Source: Caprella mutica (taxonomy: Eukaryota > Arthropoda > Malacostraca > Amphipoda > Caprellidae). From it: a DNA stretch of 64,000 nucleotides. The stretch lies in the NCBI GenBank assembly GCA_947561585.1, contig CANNZV010001835.1:62001-126000 (forward strand), read 5' to 3'. Positions 32,541 through 42,190 of the stretch are shown here, piece after piece. Under the pieces are notes generated by a model. The model was given only the letters and a program-made list of their open reading frames with translations. It was not told where the DNA came from and ran no database searches. The first letter of the stretch is position 1; each line of letters begins with the position of its first letter. The position numbers and the translations under genes were made by a program.

Positions 32541-32953
32541 AGCGGATCAACAATCAAAGACCCTCATCACCGGCCTTGGTGTCGGTCGGTGGGGGAGGCA
32601 GCCGGTAGATCCGAACCATGTCCGCCCGGGGTCTTGACTCTCGTTCACAATGACCGGTGCGATGCGCCGACGCTCGTATTGCCAGTCGGTCTTGGCACCG
32701 ACTCGGGCTCGTTTCCAGTGACCCGAGCGGAAGCGTGTTCGGACGCTGACGCCGCTGGCTTCGGTCGCTCTTGTCTTCGTTGGGATTTGTGGAGTGTCGA
32801 GGATCTGCACTCCGGCAAACGCTCTTTGCGACGGAACCGTGATGACTTGGAGATCTTGCGGAACTCACGGCTTTCGGCGTCAACGGCAATGCTGGCATCG
32901 GGCGGTGACCAGCTACCTAGGGTAGGTCTTTCAAGATCAAACACAGCAGACCC
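32541..32953. other. 413-bp gap between divergent regulators
   Basis: No gene is supported; minus-strand frames here lack RBS and family resemblance. The gap separates the XRE gene (minus) from the FHA-HTH gene (plus) and so should hold both promoters, but no clear -35/-10 pair was identified. One GGTGGGGGAGG word lies near 32586. Confidence 0.35.
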
Positions 32954-33820
32954 ATGATTGCCCGGATTCGTCCACATCCTCTGGACCAACTTGAGCATTG
33001 GGACGAGTTGTGGCAGGTTCACCCATCGTTATGCCCCTGCAACCCCGTAGTCGAGCAGTCACCGGAATCGCTGAACCGAGCAGTGCCGCTCGGAGCGTCT
33101 TGGTCGAGTGGGATCGATGTGATTGAGCCGTCTGTGCCGCCGCTTCTGGTTACGTATCTCGACGAAGCGATTTCTGTTAAGCGGTCACTTTCCTTCGGAA
33201 GGATGGCCGACCTGGAGATCGATACAAGTCGGCACCTTCATCGCGTTGCCGGGGAGTTTCTCTGCGAGGGAGGCTTTTGGTGGTTGCTGAACCGAGGAAG
33301 TCGTCTGTTTCTTGAAGTCTCTACTTCAGAAGGTGTTCGGGTCGATGTGCCGCCTGGTGCTCGACGAGCCTTGCCCTCTGGCGACGGCTTCGTTTCTCTG
33401 CGTGTTGGCAGCTTGAGCTTTCGGATCGATTTCCAATCCCCGTCCACTGCGCCCTCGCTGGTTTTTCATGGCTCCGGTGACGGAAGTGAGACGATTCCTT
33501 TCCCTACGAAGTTGACGCCGAGAGAAGTGGACTTTCTCGTGACTTTTGCAAGCCCGTTTCTGGGCGGCGCCTATCCCTTTGTTCCGTCCTACTCAGAGGT
33601 GGCGCAAGTCTGGGACGTTTCGACCAAGACTCTGGACAACACGCTGCAGACGGTGCGACGGAAGCTCAGAGATGCGCGTCTAGTAGAAACGCAGAGCCTG
33701 GAGGGCTTGGTTCGGATCGTGGTCCGTCATTCGCTTGTCACACCAGCAGATCTTCTTTGGGCGTCTTTGGACGACCCGCCGCCTCGGAAGGCAGCGGCAG
33801 GACCACGATTCGCGTCCTAG
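32954..33820 (+). CDS. FHA-like sensor with C-terminal HTH, regulator of the kinase/secretion locus
   Basis: This frame of up to 288 residues starts at ATG 32954; later GTG starts near residues 43 and 56 are possible, since the first 40 residues are uncharacteristic. Residues about 80-155 look like a divergent FHA fold (ISVKRSLSFGRMADLEIDTS ... HLHRVAGEF ... NRGSRLFLEV). Residues 175-235 are a winged-HTH-like domain (LTPREVDFLVTFASPFLGGA ... YSEVAQVWDVSTKTLDNTLQ ... VRRKLRDARL). Its stop lies 2 bases from the convergent kinase stop. FHA domains bind phosphothreonine, so a phosphorylation-responsive DNA-binding protein is the reasonable inference. Confidence 0.7.
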   Translation: MIARIRPHPLDQLEHWDELWQVHPSLCPCNPVVEQSPESLNRAVPLGASWSSGIDVIEPSVPPLLVTYLDEAISVKRSLSFGRMADLEIDTSRHLHRVAGEFLCEGGFWWLLNRGSRLFLEVSTSEGVRVDVPPGARRALPSGDGFVSLRVGSLSFRIDFQSPSTAPSLVFHGSGDGSETIPFPTKLTPREVDFLVTFASPFLGGAYPFVPSYSEVAQVWDVSTKTLDNTLQTVRRKLRDARLVETQSLEGLVRIVVRHSLVTPADLLWASLDDPPPRKAAAGPRFAS

Positions 33821-33822
33821 AT

Positions 33823-35202
33823 TCAGGAGGCGCAGACTGGGCCAGCGGTTGCCTGGGATAGGCGGGTCTCCGCTTCGTCGACAGTGCGAAGCTCGAAACA
33901 AGGTGAATCGGAGGCGGTGTCCAGGGTCCACTCGAACGGTGACTCTTCGCCGGTTCGAGTCTCGTCGTTGCCGATATTCCTGATCTGCACCTTTGTTCCA
34001 GGCTCCCCGACCCACCGGACAATCAAGGTCAACTCGTCGACTCGGCTGACGCTCACTTCGGTTGGAGCTGAGAGAACAACAAAGTCCATTGTCGTAGTCA
34101 CTACCACGGTCGTGTCGGGAGATGTCGTAGCTCCTCGATCCCCAAGCAGCGTTACCGCCAGACCTCCGACTAGAACGACCGCAAACAATGCCGCAATTGC
34201 GAGAACAGCAGATCGTTTCTGGTTGTCTGCTGGCGGAGAGTTCGTGACGGGAGCTTCGGGTTCGGACAACTCCCGTTCCCGTTCACGGACGGCGGTTCGG
34301 CGAAACTCCGTTCCACCCCCCACCGGGCCAGAGGAAGCGTCGACACGCGGTTTAAGCCGTTGGATCGGTGCGGTTGGTCGGCCGATGTCCGTCTCTAGCG
34401 CTCGGAACGCTTGCGCAAGTTCGGCTGCACTACCTGGACGGCCCGACGGCTCCTTTGCCATACAGCGGACGAGCAGATCGGCGAGTCGCTGTGGGACCCG
34501 CCCCCCGAGCCTCGGGACTGGGGCTTGGATGATCATCCCGATCTTCGCTCTGAGCGCATCATCCGATGGCCCGTCGTACGGATACGGCACATGGCCGGCC
34601 AGCATTTGATAGAGCGATGCGCCCAGTGAGTAAATGTCGCCAGCCTCGTTCGTGCCGCCTTGACCAAAGACTTCAGGCGGCGCGTAGTCCGGGCTGAACC
34701 CAGCAGCACCCGGCGTTGTCTTCTCGCCCGCCACCGATGAGATCCCGAAGTCTCCGATTGCGATCCCGGTGCCCTCTGCAGTGACGAAGATATTGTGGGG
34801 CTTGATGTCACGGTGGATGATCCCGTTTTTGTGGATCGAAGCCAGCGCCTCGGATGCTCGGAGGCCGACCATTACCGCATTGGGAACGTCGAGCGTTTCG
34901 CGATCGCGGAGAGTTCCGTCGTATAGGTCCATCACGATGCAGGGCAGGCCTTCAGAAGTCTTTGAAGCTTGGAAGACCGTGACGACGCTCTCGTGTCTCG
35001 ACAAGCGGCCCATCAATCGGCACTCGTTTTCAAAGACCTGCCGCTGCTCATCCGAAGCGAAACCTCCTCGCAAAACCTTGACCGCGACTGGACGATCGAT
35101 CCCATGCTGGACAGCGGCGTAGACGTCGGCGAAAGCGCCTCCATCGAGGCGTCGCTCGACTGTGAACCCGTCGATCTCTGGCAATGAAGTAGGGCTGGAC
35201 AT
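33823..35202 (-). CDS. Membrane Ser/Thr protein kinase (PknB-like), C-terminal FN3-like domain
   Basis: I placed the start at ATG 35202; upstream in-frame sequence belongs to a transposase remnant. The product has 459 residues. Kinase motifs are the Gly loop RRLDGGAFADVYAAV, ATP-binding Lys in PVAVKVLRGG, catalytic GIIHRDIKPHN, IGDFGISS, and the APE equivalent YAPPEVFGQ. A single membrane helix near residue 330 (SAVLAIAALFAVVLVGGLAV) is followed by an FN3-like extracellular domain (LSAPTEVSVSRVDELTLIVR). This is the kinase of the PFNA-type set (kinase, FN3 protein, AAA, DUF58, transglutaminase) and is divergent from the FN3 protein. FHA proteins in the locus are likely readers of its phosphorylation. 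Confidence 0.93.
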   Translation of the reverse strand: MSSPTSLPEIDGFTVERRLDGGAFADVYAAVQHGIDRPVAVKVLRGGFASDEQRQVFENECRLMGRLSRHESVVTVFQASKTSEGLPCIVMDLYDGTLRDRETLDVPNAVMVGLRASEALASIHKNGIIHRDIKPHNIFVTAEGTGIAIGDFGISSVAGEKTTPGAAGFSPDYAPPEVFGQGGTNEAGDIYSLGASLYQMLAGHVPYPYDGPSDDALRAKIGMIIQAPVPRLGGRVPQRLADLLVRCMAKEPSGRPGSAAELAQAFRALETDIGRPTAPIQRLKPRVDASSGPVGGGTEFRRTAVRERERELSEPEAPVTNSPPADNQKRSAVLAIAALFAVVLVGGLAVTLLGDRGATTSPDTTVVVTTTMDFVVLSAPTEVSVSRVDELTLIVRWVGEPGTKVQIRNIGNDETRTGEESPFEWTLDTASDSPCFELRTVDEAETRLSQATAGPVCAS

Positions 35203-35278
35203 CGCCGTGAACTCTGGCTCAGAACTCGAACGTTGGCAACGCTTGCCTGCCAAGTGGCTCGGAGGCTCAGGATCTGGG

Positions 35279-35500
35279 TTAGCTGAGATCTTCGGGGAGG
35301 TTGTCCTCGGTGAGCTGGCCAAGGGTGGCAGCGAGTGTTGCCCATTGGAGAGCGCCGTGTGATTTATACCGGTTGTAGCAGTGTGTGAACCCGGGTAGCC
35401 GGCTGTTCGTTCGTCCTCTGACATCCAGGCTCGGATGTAGGCCTGTTCCTCAAGCGAGGTCCGGTGGTTTCGCTCGGCCTCCCCGGAGTCCTCCGGGAGA
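35279..35500 (-). pseudogene. IS481-type transposase, C-terminal remnant with frameshift
   Basis: In the minus strand, GEAERNHRTSLEEQAYIRAW and MSEDERTAGYPG are followed after a one-base shift by FTHCYNRYKSHGALQWATLA then ATLGQLTEDNLPEDLS and a stop. This is the end of an IS481-family integrase core, including the catalytic-Glu region. Everything before it is missing. The remnant sits in the promoter region between the kinase and the giant surface protein. It belongs to a different IS481 subgroup from the intact element at 10.1 kb. Confidence 0.75.
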
Positions 35501-35649
35501 GTGAGTAGGTGGTCGAAGACCACAGCCTCTTTTGGGGGACTCACCTCACTGGCGGAAACGCCCAAGCCGTCCCGCTACGGACAACTGAAGCGCTCCGGTC
35601 GCCACATCTGTCATCGCGTTACCTAGAGGAAAGTCCCCGGTCATCACCA

Positions 35650-35712
35650 ATTAGGGAGGGCTCCCCTCTATCGGGTAGGCGACGCTCCCTCTAGGGTGTC
35701 GTATCGCGATAG
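35650..35712 (+). promoter_or_regulatory. Operator-like motifs upstream of the giant surface protein
   Basis: Two related G/C-rich motifs, TAGGGAGGGCTCCCCTCTAT (35652-35671) and GTAGGCGACGCTCCCTCTAG (35675-35694), resemble the sequence before the WXG100 genes at 49306-49325 (GTAGGGACGCTCCCTATCG). Core: AGGGA-CGC-TCCCT, an inverted repeat. TATCGCGATA, a perfect palindrome, lies at 35701-35710. These suggest one regulator acting on both transcription units of the locus. Confidence 0.5.
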
Positions 35713-35737
35713 CAGATCGGACTTGGGGCGAGCACGG

Positions 35738-38700
35738 ATGAAGTACTGGCGGAGTTTTGCATCAGGGTCGGTTTCAGTAGCGATTTTGATGATCGTGAGC
35801 GTGACTGCCTTCTTGTCCGATGGCTTGCCCGCCTCTGAGTCGGAGTTCAACAACGGGGGAGCTTGGCTCCTCAACAGGTCAGAGTCCTCAATTGGTCATG
35901 TCAACCGTGTGGTCGGGGAGATTTCCTCGGTCGCAGGGCCGTTTACTGGTCTATTCGACGTCGATCAATCAGACGGCATTGTTGTGGTCAATAACCGGGG
36001 TCTCGGCCAGGCCGTGTTGGTGGACACCAACCTTGCTCAACCGAGTTCGCCGGTTGCGGTCTCGCCCAGCATCGAGGTTTTCGCAGCACCGGAATCGGCT
36101 GTCCTGCTTGATAGTTCTGAAGGTGTTGCGTGGAGGTTTAAACGCGAGGAGTTCTCAGCCTTGCAAACACTTGATGGTCAATCTGCACAGCTTGTTGGGC
36201 GGCCAGGCAGCGTGGCAGCGGTCGGAGTCGACGGCACCATCGGGCTTGCGAGCGAACTCGATGAAGTCGTTCATCTATTGGATGCTGACGGGACGGTCCG
36301 CCTCGTCGAAACCGGTGATTGGGCCGGTCAACCGGCCCTCGGGCTGACCCTCGTTGGAACCACCCCTATCGTTGTTGTCGATGGGGCCGTGCTAGTCGAA
36401 GTCGACGGCGCTCTGGTTGCGTATGATCTTCCGTTCTCAGGCGGTGTCCTACAGCAACCGTCCCACGATGCTGATGCTGTTGTCGTGGTGAGCCCGACCG
36501 GGTCAGTGGTGTCTGTAGATCTCCGGAACGGCGAGACCGCTGTTCTTGCCACTCTCGAGGGAAGTGCACCCATTCCACCCATCGTCCATCGAGAGTGTGT
36601 GTGGGCTGTGACCATGGAGCCTTCGCCGGTTTTCCACTTCTGTGACCGCTCTCGGCCAGTCACCGGCAGCGAGATCGCACTCACTCTGGTCAACGGCTGG
36701 GTCTGGGTCAACGACGTGAACCAGGGCGATATTTGGTTCGTTCGCGAGGACGATCTGGAGCTGGAGCAGATCAGCGATTGGTCAGCAGCGCTCAACCGCG
36801 ATGAAGACGAGGAACAAGACGACAGCTCCGGCAATGGCGAGGAGGAACTCGTTGAGAATGCTTCGGCCGAAGATCTGATTCCCGACGTCGATGAGCTTGA
36901 CGAGGACGAAACGAACGAGCCGCCTACCGCAGACGACGACGATGCCCAGACCCGACGCGGCCAGACTGTTGTTGTTGACGTCTTGTCCAATGACAACGAC
37001 CCCGACAACGACCCACTCGCTGTCGAGCGGCTACTGGATGTTGATGCAGAAGGCCGAACCGCTTCAGGTGCCCTGGTTGTTATCGATCCGACTGGTGGCT
37101 CTATCCAAGTCGTGCCACCCGAGGATTTCATTGGGGAAATCCGGTTCGGGTACGAGCTTCATGACGGTCGTGGAGGCAGAGACGAGGCGGTTGTACGAGT
37201 TGAAGTTTCGCTCGACGACCCAGCGGGAAACCAAGCCCCGGTAGCGGTTGATGACAATGCGACTGTTCGGGCTGGCCGAAGCGTCGCACTCAACGTGTTG
37301 ACCAACGACACCGACCCTGATGGCGACCCTTTGACGTTGTTGTTGGCAACTGGGGGAGGGGGTGAGCTCACCGCGGCCCCGGATGGTGAGATCGCGTACT
37401 CGCCCGATGTCACGAGTCAAGACGGCACTGTCGAGATCAGCTACACGATTGCAGATGTCTACGGCGCCGAAGACACCGGCGTCGCTCGCATCCGAGTTCG
37501 CCAGGCAAATTCCAACCAGCCTCCTCAGGCCCGCAACGACGTTGGGCGAACCTCGGTGGGCCGACCGGTCATCCTTAACGTGCTGGACAATGACGTTGAT
37601 CCTGACGGTGATCCTCTGCTTGCACAGAACCTTCAGCCTCTCGACGTGCCAGTTACGACGGCTCAGCTTTCCCCAGACGGGAGATTCATCTTTGTCCCGG
37701 AGGCTCCTGGCACCTATCGATTTACTTACGCCGTGGCCGACGGACCTGAAGTCGACTCAGCACAGATCCGCGTCGACGTGGACGCTGCTGATGAGAATCG
37801 TCCACCGGTGGCGCTCCTGGACGAGGTCGTACTCGCAATTGGAGAGTCTCGCCTCGTCCGAGTACTGGACAACGACGGTGACCCTGATGGCGACGTGGTC
37901 GACGTCGTCGACTGGCTTGGGACAGACGGCCTTGAGATCACACCAGTAGCGGGTATTGGCTTCAACGTACGGGCGACCGAAACCGCCCAGCGATTGTCGA
38001 CGTTCAGATACTGGATTTCAGACGGACAAGCGGCACCTGTGCGGGGCAACGTCTTGGTGTCGACTCTCGATCGGGAACCCGTTGATTACCGACCGGTTGC
38101 CCGCGCCGATGCTGTTGACGTCCGTGCAGGTCAGACCTCAGAACTACTCGTGCTCAACAACGATTTCGACCCCGAGGGCCGACCTCTTCGGATCGTTGGC
38201 CCGGTCGCAGAAATCGACGAAGGACTCTTGCGGATCTCCGCCGATGAACAAGTTCTGCTGCTGACCGTTGATGCAGACCAGCAGTTTAGTTTCGACCTCA
38301 GTTACGACGTCGAAGACCCCGCAGGGAACCGAGAGAGCGCAGTCGTTAGCGTTCGCATTGTCGGAGCAAACCAACCAAACAGAGCACCTGTAGCAGGCCC
38401 AGATGTCGCTCGAACTGTGGCCGCCACCGAAGTGAACATCGCCGTTGGACAGAACGATTTCGATCCCGACGGAGACCCGATCACAGTCGAATCAATCGCA
38501 ACCCAGCCGACCGGTGGCACAGTAGAAGTCCAAGACGACGGCACCATCTCGTACACGCCGAATGCCGGGTTCTCTGGAACTGACAGCTTTGTCTACACTC
38601 TCGTCGACGGCTACGCACCGCCGGTTGGCACACTCGTTCCCGAAGAACAACGAGGTCCCGGACGAGCGCTCGGACAGGTATTTGTTGGTGTGATGGCAGA

Positions 38701-41700
38701 CCAGCCAGCGAACCGTGACCCCGTAGCGGTCGATGATGTTGGATTGTCACCGATCGAAATCGGGGGTGCGCCGCTAGCAGTCTCGGTTCTGAGCAACGAC
38801 AACGATCCGGACGGAGATGAACTCTCGGTCAGCAACGTGTCCACTCCATCAGTGGGTGAAGCGAGCCTGATCGAGGGGGGAGGAGGCGTCCTGTTCACTC
38901 CTCCTGCCTCCGGAGACGATCGGCAGGTCGCATTCGGGTACACCATCTCTGATGGTCGAGGCGGCAGCGCCACCGCCCAGGTCGTTCTTGACTTGGTCGC
39001 CGAGGCACAACAGCTTCCTCCGACCGCGGGTGACGACACCGCCGGGCCAGTCCGACCTGGCACCACCTTCTCCTTCGACCCGCGCGGAAACGACAACGAC
39101 CCCGATGGGGACAACGCAGCATTGCGATTAGTGGCTGAATCGACGCTGCTCACAGTTGCTGGTTCGGAGTTTTCAATCGTCGCGCCCGACGTCACCTCCG
39201 AGCTTGCCTACTCGGTCCTCGACGAGCAAGGTCTCACATCTGAGACGGCCTTCATCACGGTGCTGATCACCCCCAACGAGCCACCTGAAGTTCTGCCGAT
39301 CTCAGTAGAGACGCCTTTCAATGAGCCCGTGACCGTTGCGATTCATGAGTCGGTCACCGACCCAGACGATGATGCGCTGGTCATTACGCTCGGCCAAAGC
39401 CGCGTTGGTGGGTCAGCAACCGTGTCGGCTTCGGGCGACAGCTTGTTGTCGGTACTTTTCACGCCCGACGACGACTTCGAAGGTGCTGCCTCTTTCGATT
39501 TCGTCGTAGATGACCGTAACGGTCACACCGTTGCTGGTTCGGTCCAGGTGAATGTGCTCCCGCCGGAGAACCGTGAACCAGAAGCAGTTGATGGGACGGT
39601 TGAAGTCGGAGCAGGGGACTCAACTCCAGTCCTACTTAGCGCATTCGTGACAGACCCAGACCCAGACGGAAATGCGAACCATGTTTTCAGCATCGGCTCG
39701 GTAGACAACGACAATATTGAGTTGGCGCTTGTCGGTGATCAAGTAACAATCACATCGAGCGTTGACATGGGCGGTGTAAGCGAATCGTTTAGTTACACCG
39801 TCGTTGATGGCGAGTACACGGTGTCGGCGACGATCACGGTGGATGTCGCTACTCCAACGTTCGCTGCCCCAACGACGGGTCTGGACGAAGAACGGATCCT
39901 CCAGGCAGGGACCGCAGGCCCGATCGCCGTTCTCGACAACGACACTGACAACAGCCCCGTTGGTCTTCAGGGCGACGGCTTAGTTGTGACTGACGTCGGA
40001 GTAACTTCTGACGGCACAACGAGCCTTGAAGGAAACACGATCCAGTTCGTTCCTACCCCATCGTTCTTCGGTGTCGCCAGCTTCACGTACACGGTTCAAG
40101 ATGGCCGCCGTTCTGTTGAGGGTGAGTCGGTTGGCCGCGTCGAAGTCACAGTTGTTGGACGGCCTGACAAGCCGCAACCTCCAACTATCGAGTCAGTGGG
40201 TAACGGATATGTGGTGCTCGGTTGGAACGCTCCACAATCAGCGGAATCACGTGCGGCAGTCACCGGGTACATCCTTCAGTACTCCGCCAGCAACGGCACG
40301 ACTGGCTCGATCACGTTTGAGACACCTTCAACCAGCCATCGCTGGGACTTGCTAGCCAATGCCGTCGAGTACTGTTTTTCTGTTGCCGCAGTCAACGAGG
40401 CGGGCGAAGGAGAGTTCAGCGATTCACCGGGCTCGGCTGAGTGCGGCACTCCTGACGTTCGGCCGGAGCCACCAACAACGCCGACGGTCGAGTTCGGGAA
40501 CCGAGAGTTGTCGGTGACATGGCCGACTCCGCTCAATCAAGGCTCAGCAATTCGTAACTATCAGGTTCGGATTAGCGGCGGCGAGCAAGCGCTCAGTGCA
40601 GAACTGGGCGTGGCAACAACTCACACCTGGACTGGTCTGACGAACGGGACCGACTACACGTTCGAGGTACGGGCACAGAACGATGCAATCGAGAACGACG
40701 GGTGGTCAGATTGGTCACCGCTGTCTTCGCCAGAACACCCACTGACTGTGCCGGACGCGCCTACTCAGCCTATAGCTGAGCGCGGAGACCGACAGGTCGT
40801 GGTTTCGTGGTCCGCGCCTCCGAACGGCGGAGACACCATCACCCTGTATCAAGTGACCAGCAGTATCAGCGCAGCCTGGGTCGATGTCACACCCCAGGGA
40901 GTGACGAATAGTCATACGTGGGAGAACATTCCCAACGGCACCGACGTCAGTTTCCAGGTGCGAGCGGTCAACCGAGACGTCACATCGACCACACCGGGCA
41001 ACATCAGCCCGTCGTCACCGGTCGTCCGGACCTGTTCAGTCCCTGACGCCCCGACAGCTCCGACTGTGATGCGACTTGACGGCGCCGTTCAGGTGTCATG
41101 GCAACAACCCGGGGACCAGGGCTGCGCTATCTCGGAATACCGGGTCACGAACTCGGCTGGGATCACCCGCACAGCTGCCGCAGGGACTACGACCTTCCGG
41201 TTCGATGGGCTCACAAACGGAACCGCCTACACGTTCACGGTCTCAGGCATCAATGAGGTAGTCACAGTCGATGGCCGCACTCCAGTTTCGAGTGGAGCGA
41301 GCCCCCAAGTCATTCCTGCCGGGCCGCCGCTTGTCACGAACGTCACTTCGGCAACTAACACTGGTGTGCGGCAGGTGAGAGTGAACTGGGCAGCGGCTGA
41401 TGACAACGGCAGCCCTGTTCTCCGCTACGAGCTTTCGGTGAACGGCGGGGCGTACACCAGTGTTGGCAACGTTCTGTCTGTGACCAGGACAGAAGCCACC
41501 AACGGAGCGACGTACACCTACCGTGTTCGGGCCGTGAACGACGTGGGTGCAAGCGTCCAGACCGGAACGCAACAGTCGGCGACGACCTGGGATGTCCCTG
41601 GTCAACCGAATGCCAGCGCATCAGCCCCAAGCCCAACCTCGGTTCGAGGAACCTGGACCGCACCAGACAACGGCGGCACAGCCTTCACACAACACGAAGC

Positions 41701-42181
41701 CAAGCTCACGACCGGAGCTTCCTGCGCCTCCGGCGGCACTCTTAGAAACAACCCCGGCTCACCAGAAGACTGGGGCTCACTCTCAGAACAAACCGCCTAT
41801 CGCGTCTGTGTTCGCTACCGCAATGCCGTTGGTTGGGGGCCGTGGGAAGCCGCGACGACAACAACCCCAGCCTCGTGCGCCCCATTCACCATCTGGGGAC
41901 AAAACGCAGACCCGGTTCTTCCCGGCGCTCGAATCCGCAGCGGTCCCGGCACGGGCTTCGCAAGACTCGGGGCCCTTGGGGCAAACGAAACAGCAACAGC
42001 GGTTGGCTGGACGAGCGGAGAGGTTGTCTACCCGAACAATCCCTCCCCGTACAACCGAGGTGTTTGGTACCAGCTGTCGAGCGGCGGCTACGTCATCATC
42101 GCCGGTGTGCGTGGCAACAGCGACACAAACGATTTTGAAGCGGCCAACGCTCCGCCGCGGTCCGCAGCCTGTGAGCTCTGA
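35738..42181 (+). CDS. Giant surface protein: propeller-like head, ~11 Ig/cadherin-like repeats, 6 FN3 domains, SH3-like end
   Basis: From ATG 35738 (in-frame GTG 35696 has no RBS) the protein has 2147 residues. It has an N-terminal signal anchor (SGSVSVAILMIVSVTAFLSD); a beta-rich head to about residue 350; an acidic linker (about 354-400, Asp/Glu-rich); and about eleven Ig-like repeats between residues 395 and 1470, each opening with NxPPVAxDD...VLxNDxDPDGDPL (for example LNVLTNDTDPDGDPLTLLLA). Six FN3 domains follow, starting near 1474, 1574, 1671, 1767, 1861 and 1954 (each PDAPTxPxV...VSWxxP). The C-terminal SH3-like domain is ILGRIRSGPGTGF-type (GARIRSGPGTGFARLGALGA). It corresponds to the Fn3 member of the bifidobacterial PFNA set, but is much longer. 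Likely an extended wall or surface adhesin; DPDG loops probably bind calcium. Confidence 0.9.
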   Translation: MKYWRSFASGSVSVAILMIVSVTAFLSDGLPASESEFNNGGAWLLNRSESSIGHVNRVVGEISSVAGPFTGLFDVDQSDGIVVVNNRGLGQAVLVDTNLAQPSSPVAVSPSIEVFAAPESAVLLDSSEGVAWRFKREEFSALQTLDGQSAQLVGRPGSVAAVGVDGTIGLASELDEVVHLLDADGTVRLVETGDWAGQPALGLTLVGTTPIVVVDGAVLVEVDGALVAYDLPFSGGVLQQPSHDADAVVVVSPTGSVVSVDLRNGETAVLATLEGSAPIPPIVHRECVWAVTMEPSPVFHFCDRSRPVTGSEIALTLVNGWVWVNDVNQGDIWFVREDDLELEQISDWSAALNRDEDEEQDDSSGNGEEELVENASAEDLIPDVDELDEDETNEPPTADDDDAQTRRGQTVVVDVLSNDNDPDNDPLAVERLLDVDAEGRTASGALVVIDPTGGSIQVVPPEDFIGEIRFGYELHDGRGGRDEAVVRVEVSLDDPAGNQAPVAVDDNATVRAGRSVALNVLTNDTDPDGDPLTLLLATGGGGELTAAPDGEIAYSPDVTSQDGTVEISYTIADVYGAEDTGVARIRVRQANSNQPPQARNDVGRTSVGRPVILNVLDNDVDPDGDPLLAQNLQPLDVPVTTAQLSPDGRFIFVPEAPGTYRFTYAVADGPEVDSAQIRVDVDAADENRPPVALLDEVVLAIGESRLVRVLDNDGDPDGDVVDVVDWLGTDGLEITPVAGIGFNVRATETAQRLSTFRYWISDGQAAPVRGNVLVSTLDREPVDYRPVARADAVDVRAGQTSELLVLNNDFDPEGRPLRIVGPVAEIDEGLLRISADEQVLLLTVDADQQFSFDLSYDVEDPAGNRESAVVSVRIVGANQPNRAPVAGPDVARTVAATEVNIAVGQNDFDPDGDPITVESIATQPTGGTVEVQDDGTISYTPNAGFSGTDSFVYTLVDGYAPPVGTLVPEEQRGPGRALGQVFVGVMADQPANRDPVAVDDVGLSPIEIGGAPLAVSVLSNDNDPDGDELSVSNVSTPSVGEASLIEGGGGVLFTPPASGDDRQVAFGYTISDGRGGSATAQVVLDLVAEAQQLPPTAGDDTAGPVRPGTTFSFDPRGNDNDPDGDNAALRLVAESTLLTVAGSEFSIVAPDVTSELAYSVLDEQGLTSETAFITVLITPNEPPEVLPISVETPFNEPVTVAIHESVTDPDDDALVITLGQSRVGGSATVSASGDSLLSVLFTPDDDFEGAASFDFVVDDRNGHTVAGSVQVNVLPPENREPEAVDGTVEVGAGDSTPVLLSAFVTDPDPDGNANHVFSIGSVDNDNIELALVGDQVTITSSVDMGGVSESFSYTVVDGEYTVSATITVDVATPTFAAPTTGLDEERILQAGTAGPIAVLDNDTDNSPVGLQGDGLVVTDVGVTSDGTTSLEGNTIQFVPTPSFFGVASFTYTVQDGRRSVEGESVGRVEVTVVGRPDKPQPPTIESVGNGYVVLGWNAPQSAESRAAVTGYILQYSASNGTTGSITFETPSTSHRWDLLANAVEYCFSVAAVNEAGEGEFSDSPGSAECGTPDVRPEPPTTPTVEFGNRELSVTWPTPLNQGSAIRNYQVRISGGEQALSAELGVATTHTWTGLTNGTDYTFEVRAQNDAIENDGWSDWSPLSSPEHPLTVPDAPTQPIAERGDRQVVVSWSAPPNGGDTITLYQVTSSISAAWVDVTPQGVTNSHTWENIPNGTDVSFQVRAVNRDVTSTTPGNISPSSPVVRTCSVPDAPTAPTVMRLDGAVQVSWQQPGDQGCAISEYRVTNSAGITRTAAAGTTTFRFDGLTNGTAYTFTVSGINEVVTVDGRTPVSSGASPQVIPAGPPLVTNVTSATNTGVRQVRVNWAAADDNGSPVLRYELSVNGGAYTSVGNVLSVTRTEATNGATYTYRVRAVNDVGASVQTGTQQSATTWDVPGQPNASASAPSPTSVRGTWTAPDNGGTAFTQHEAKLTTGASCASGGTLRNNPGSPEDWGSLSEQTAYRVCVRYRNAVGWGPWEAATTTTPASCAPFTIWGQNADPVLPGARIRSGPGTGFARLGALGANETATAVGWTSGEVVYPNNPSPYNRGVWYQLSSGGYVIIAGVRGNSDTNDFEAANAPPRSAACEL

Positions 42182-42190
42182 GGAGAAACT

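Noticed and set aside
35202..35565. Extended N-terminus of the Ser/Thr kinase
   Set aside because: The in-frame upstream residues match an IS481-type transposase remnant, so the kinase start was placed at 35202.
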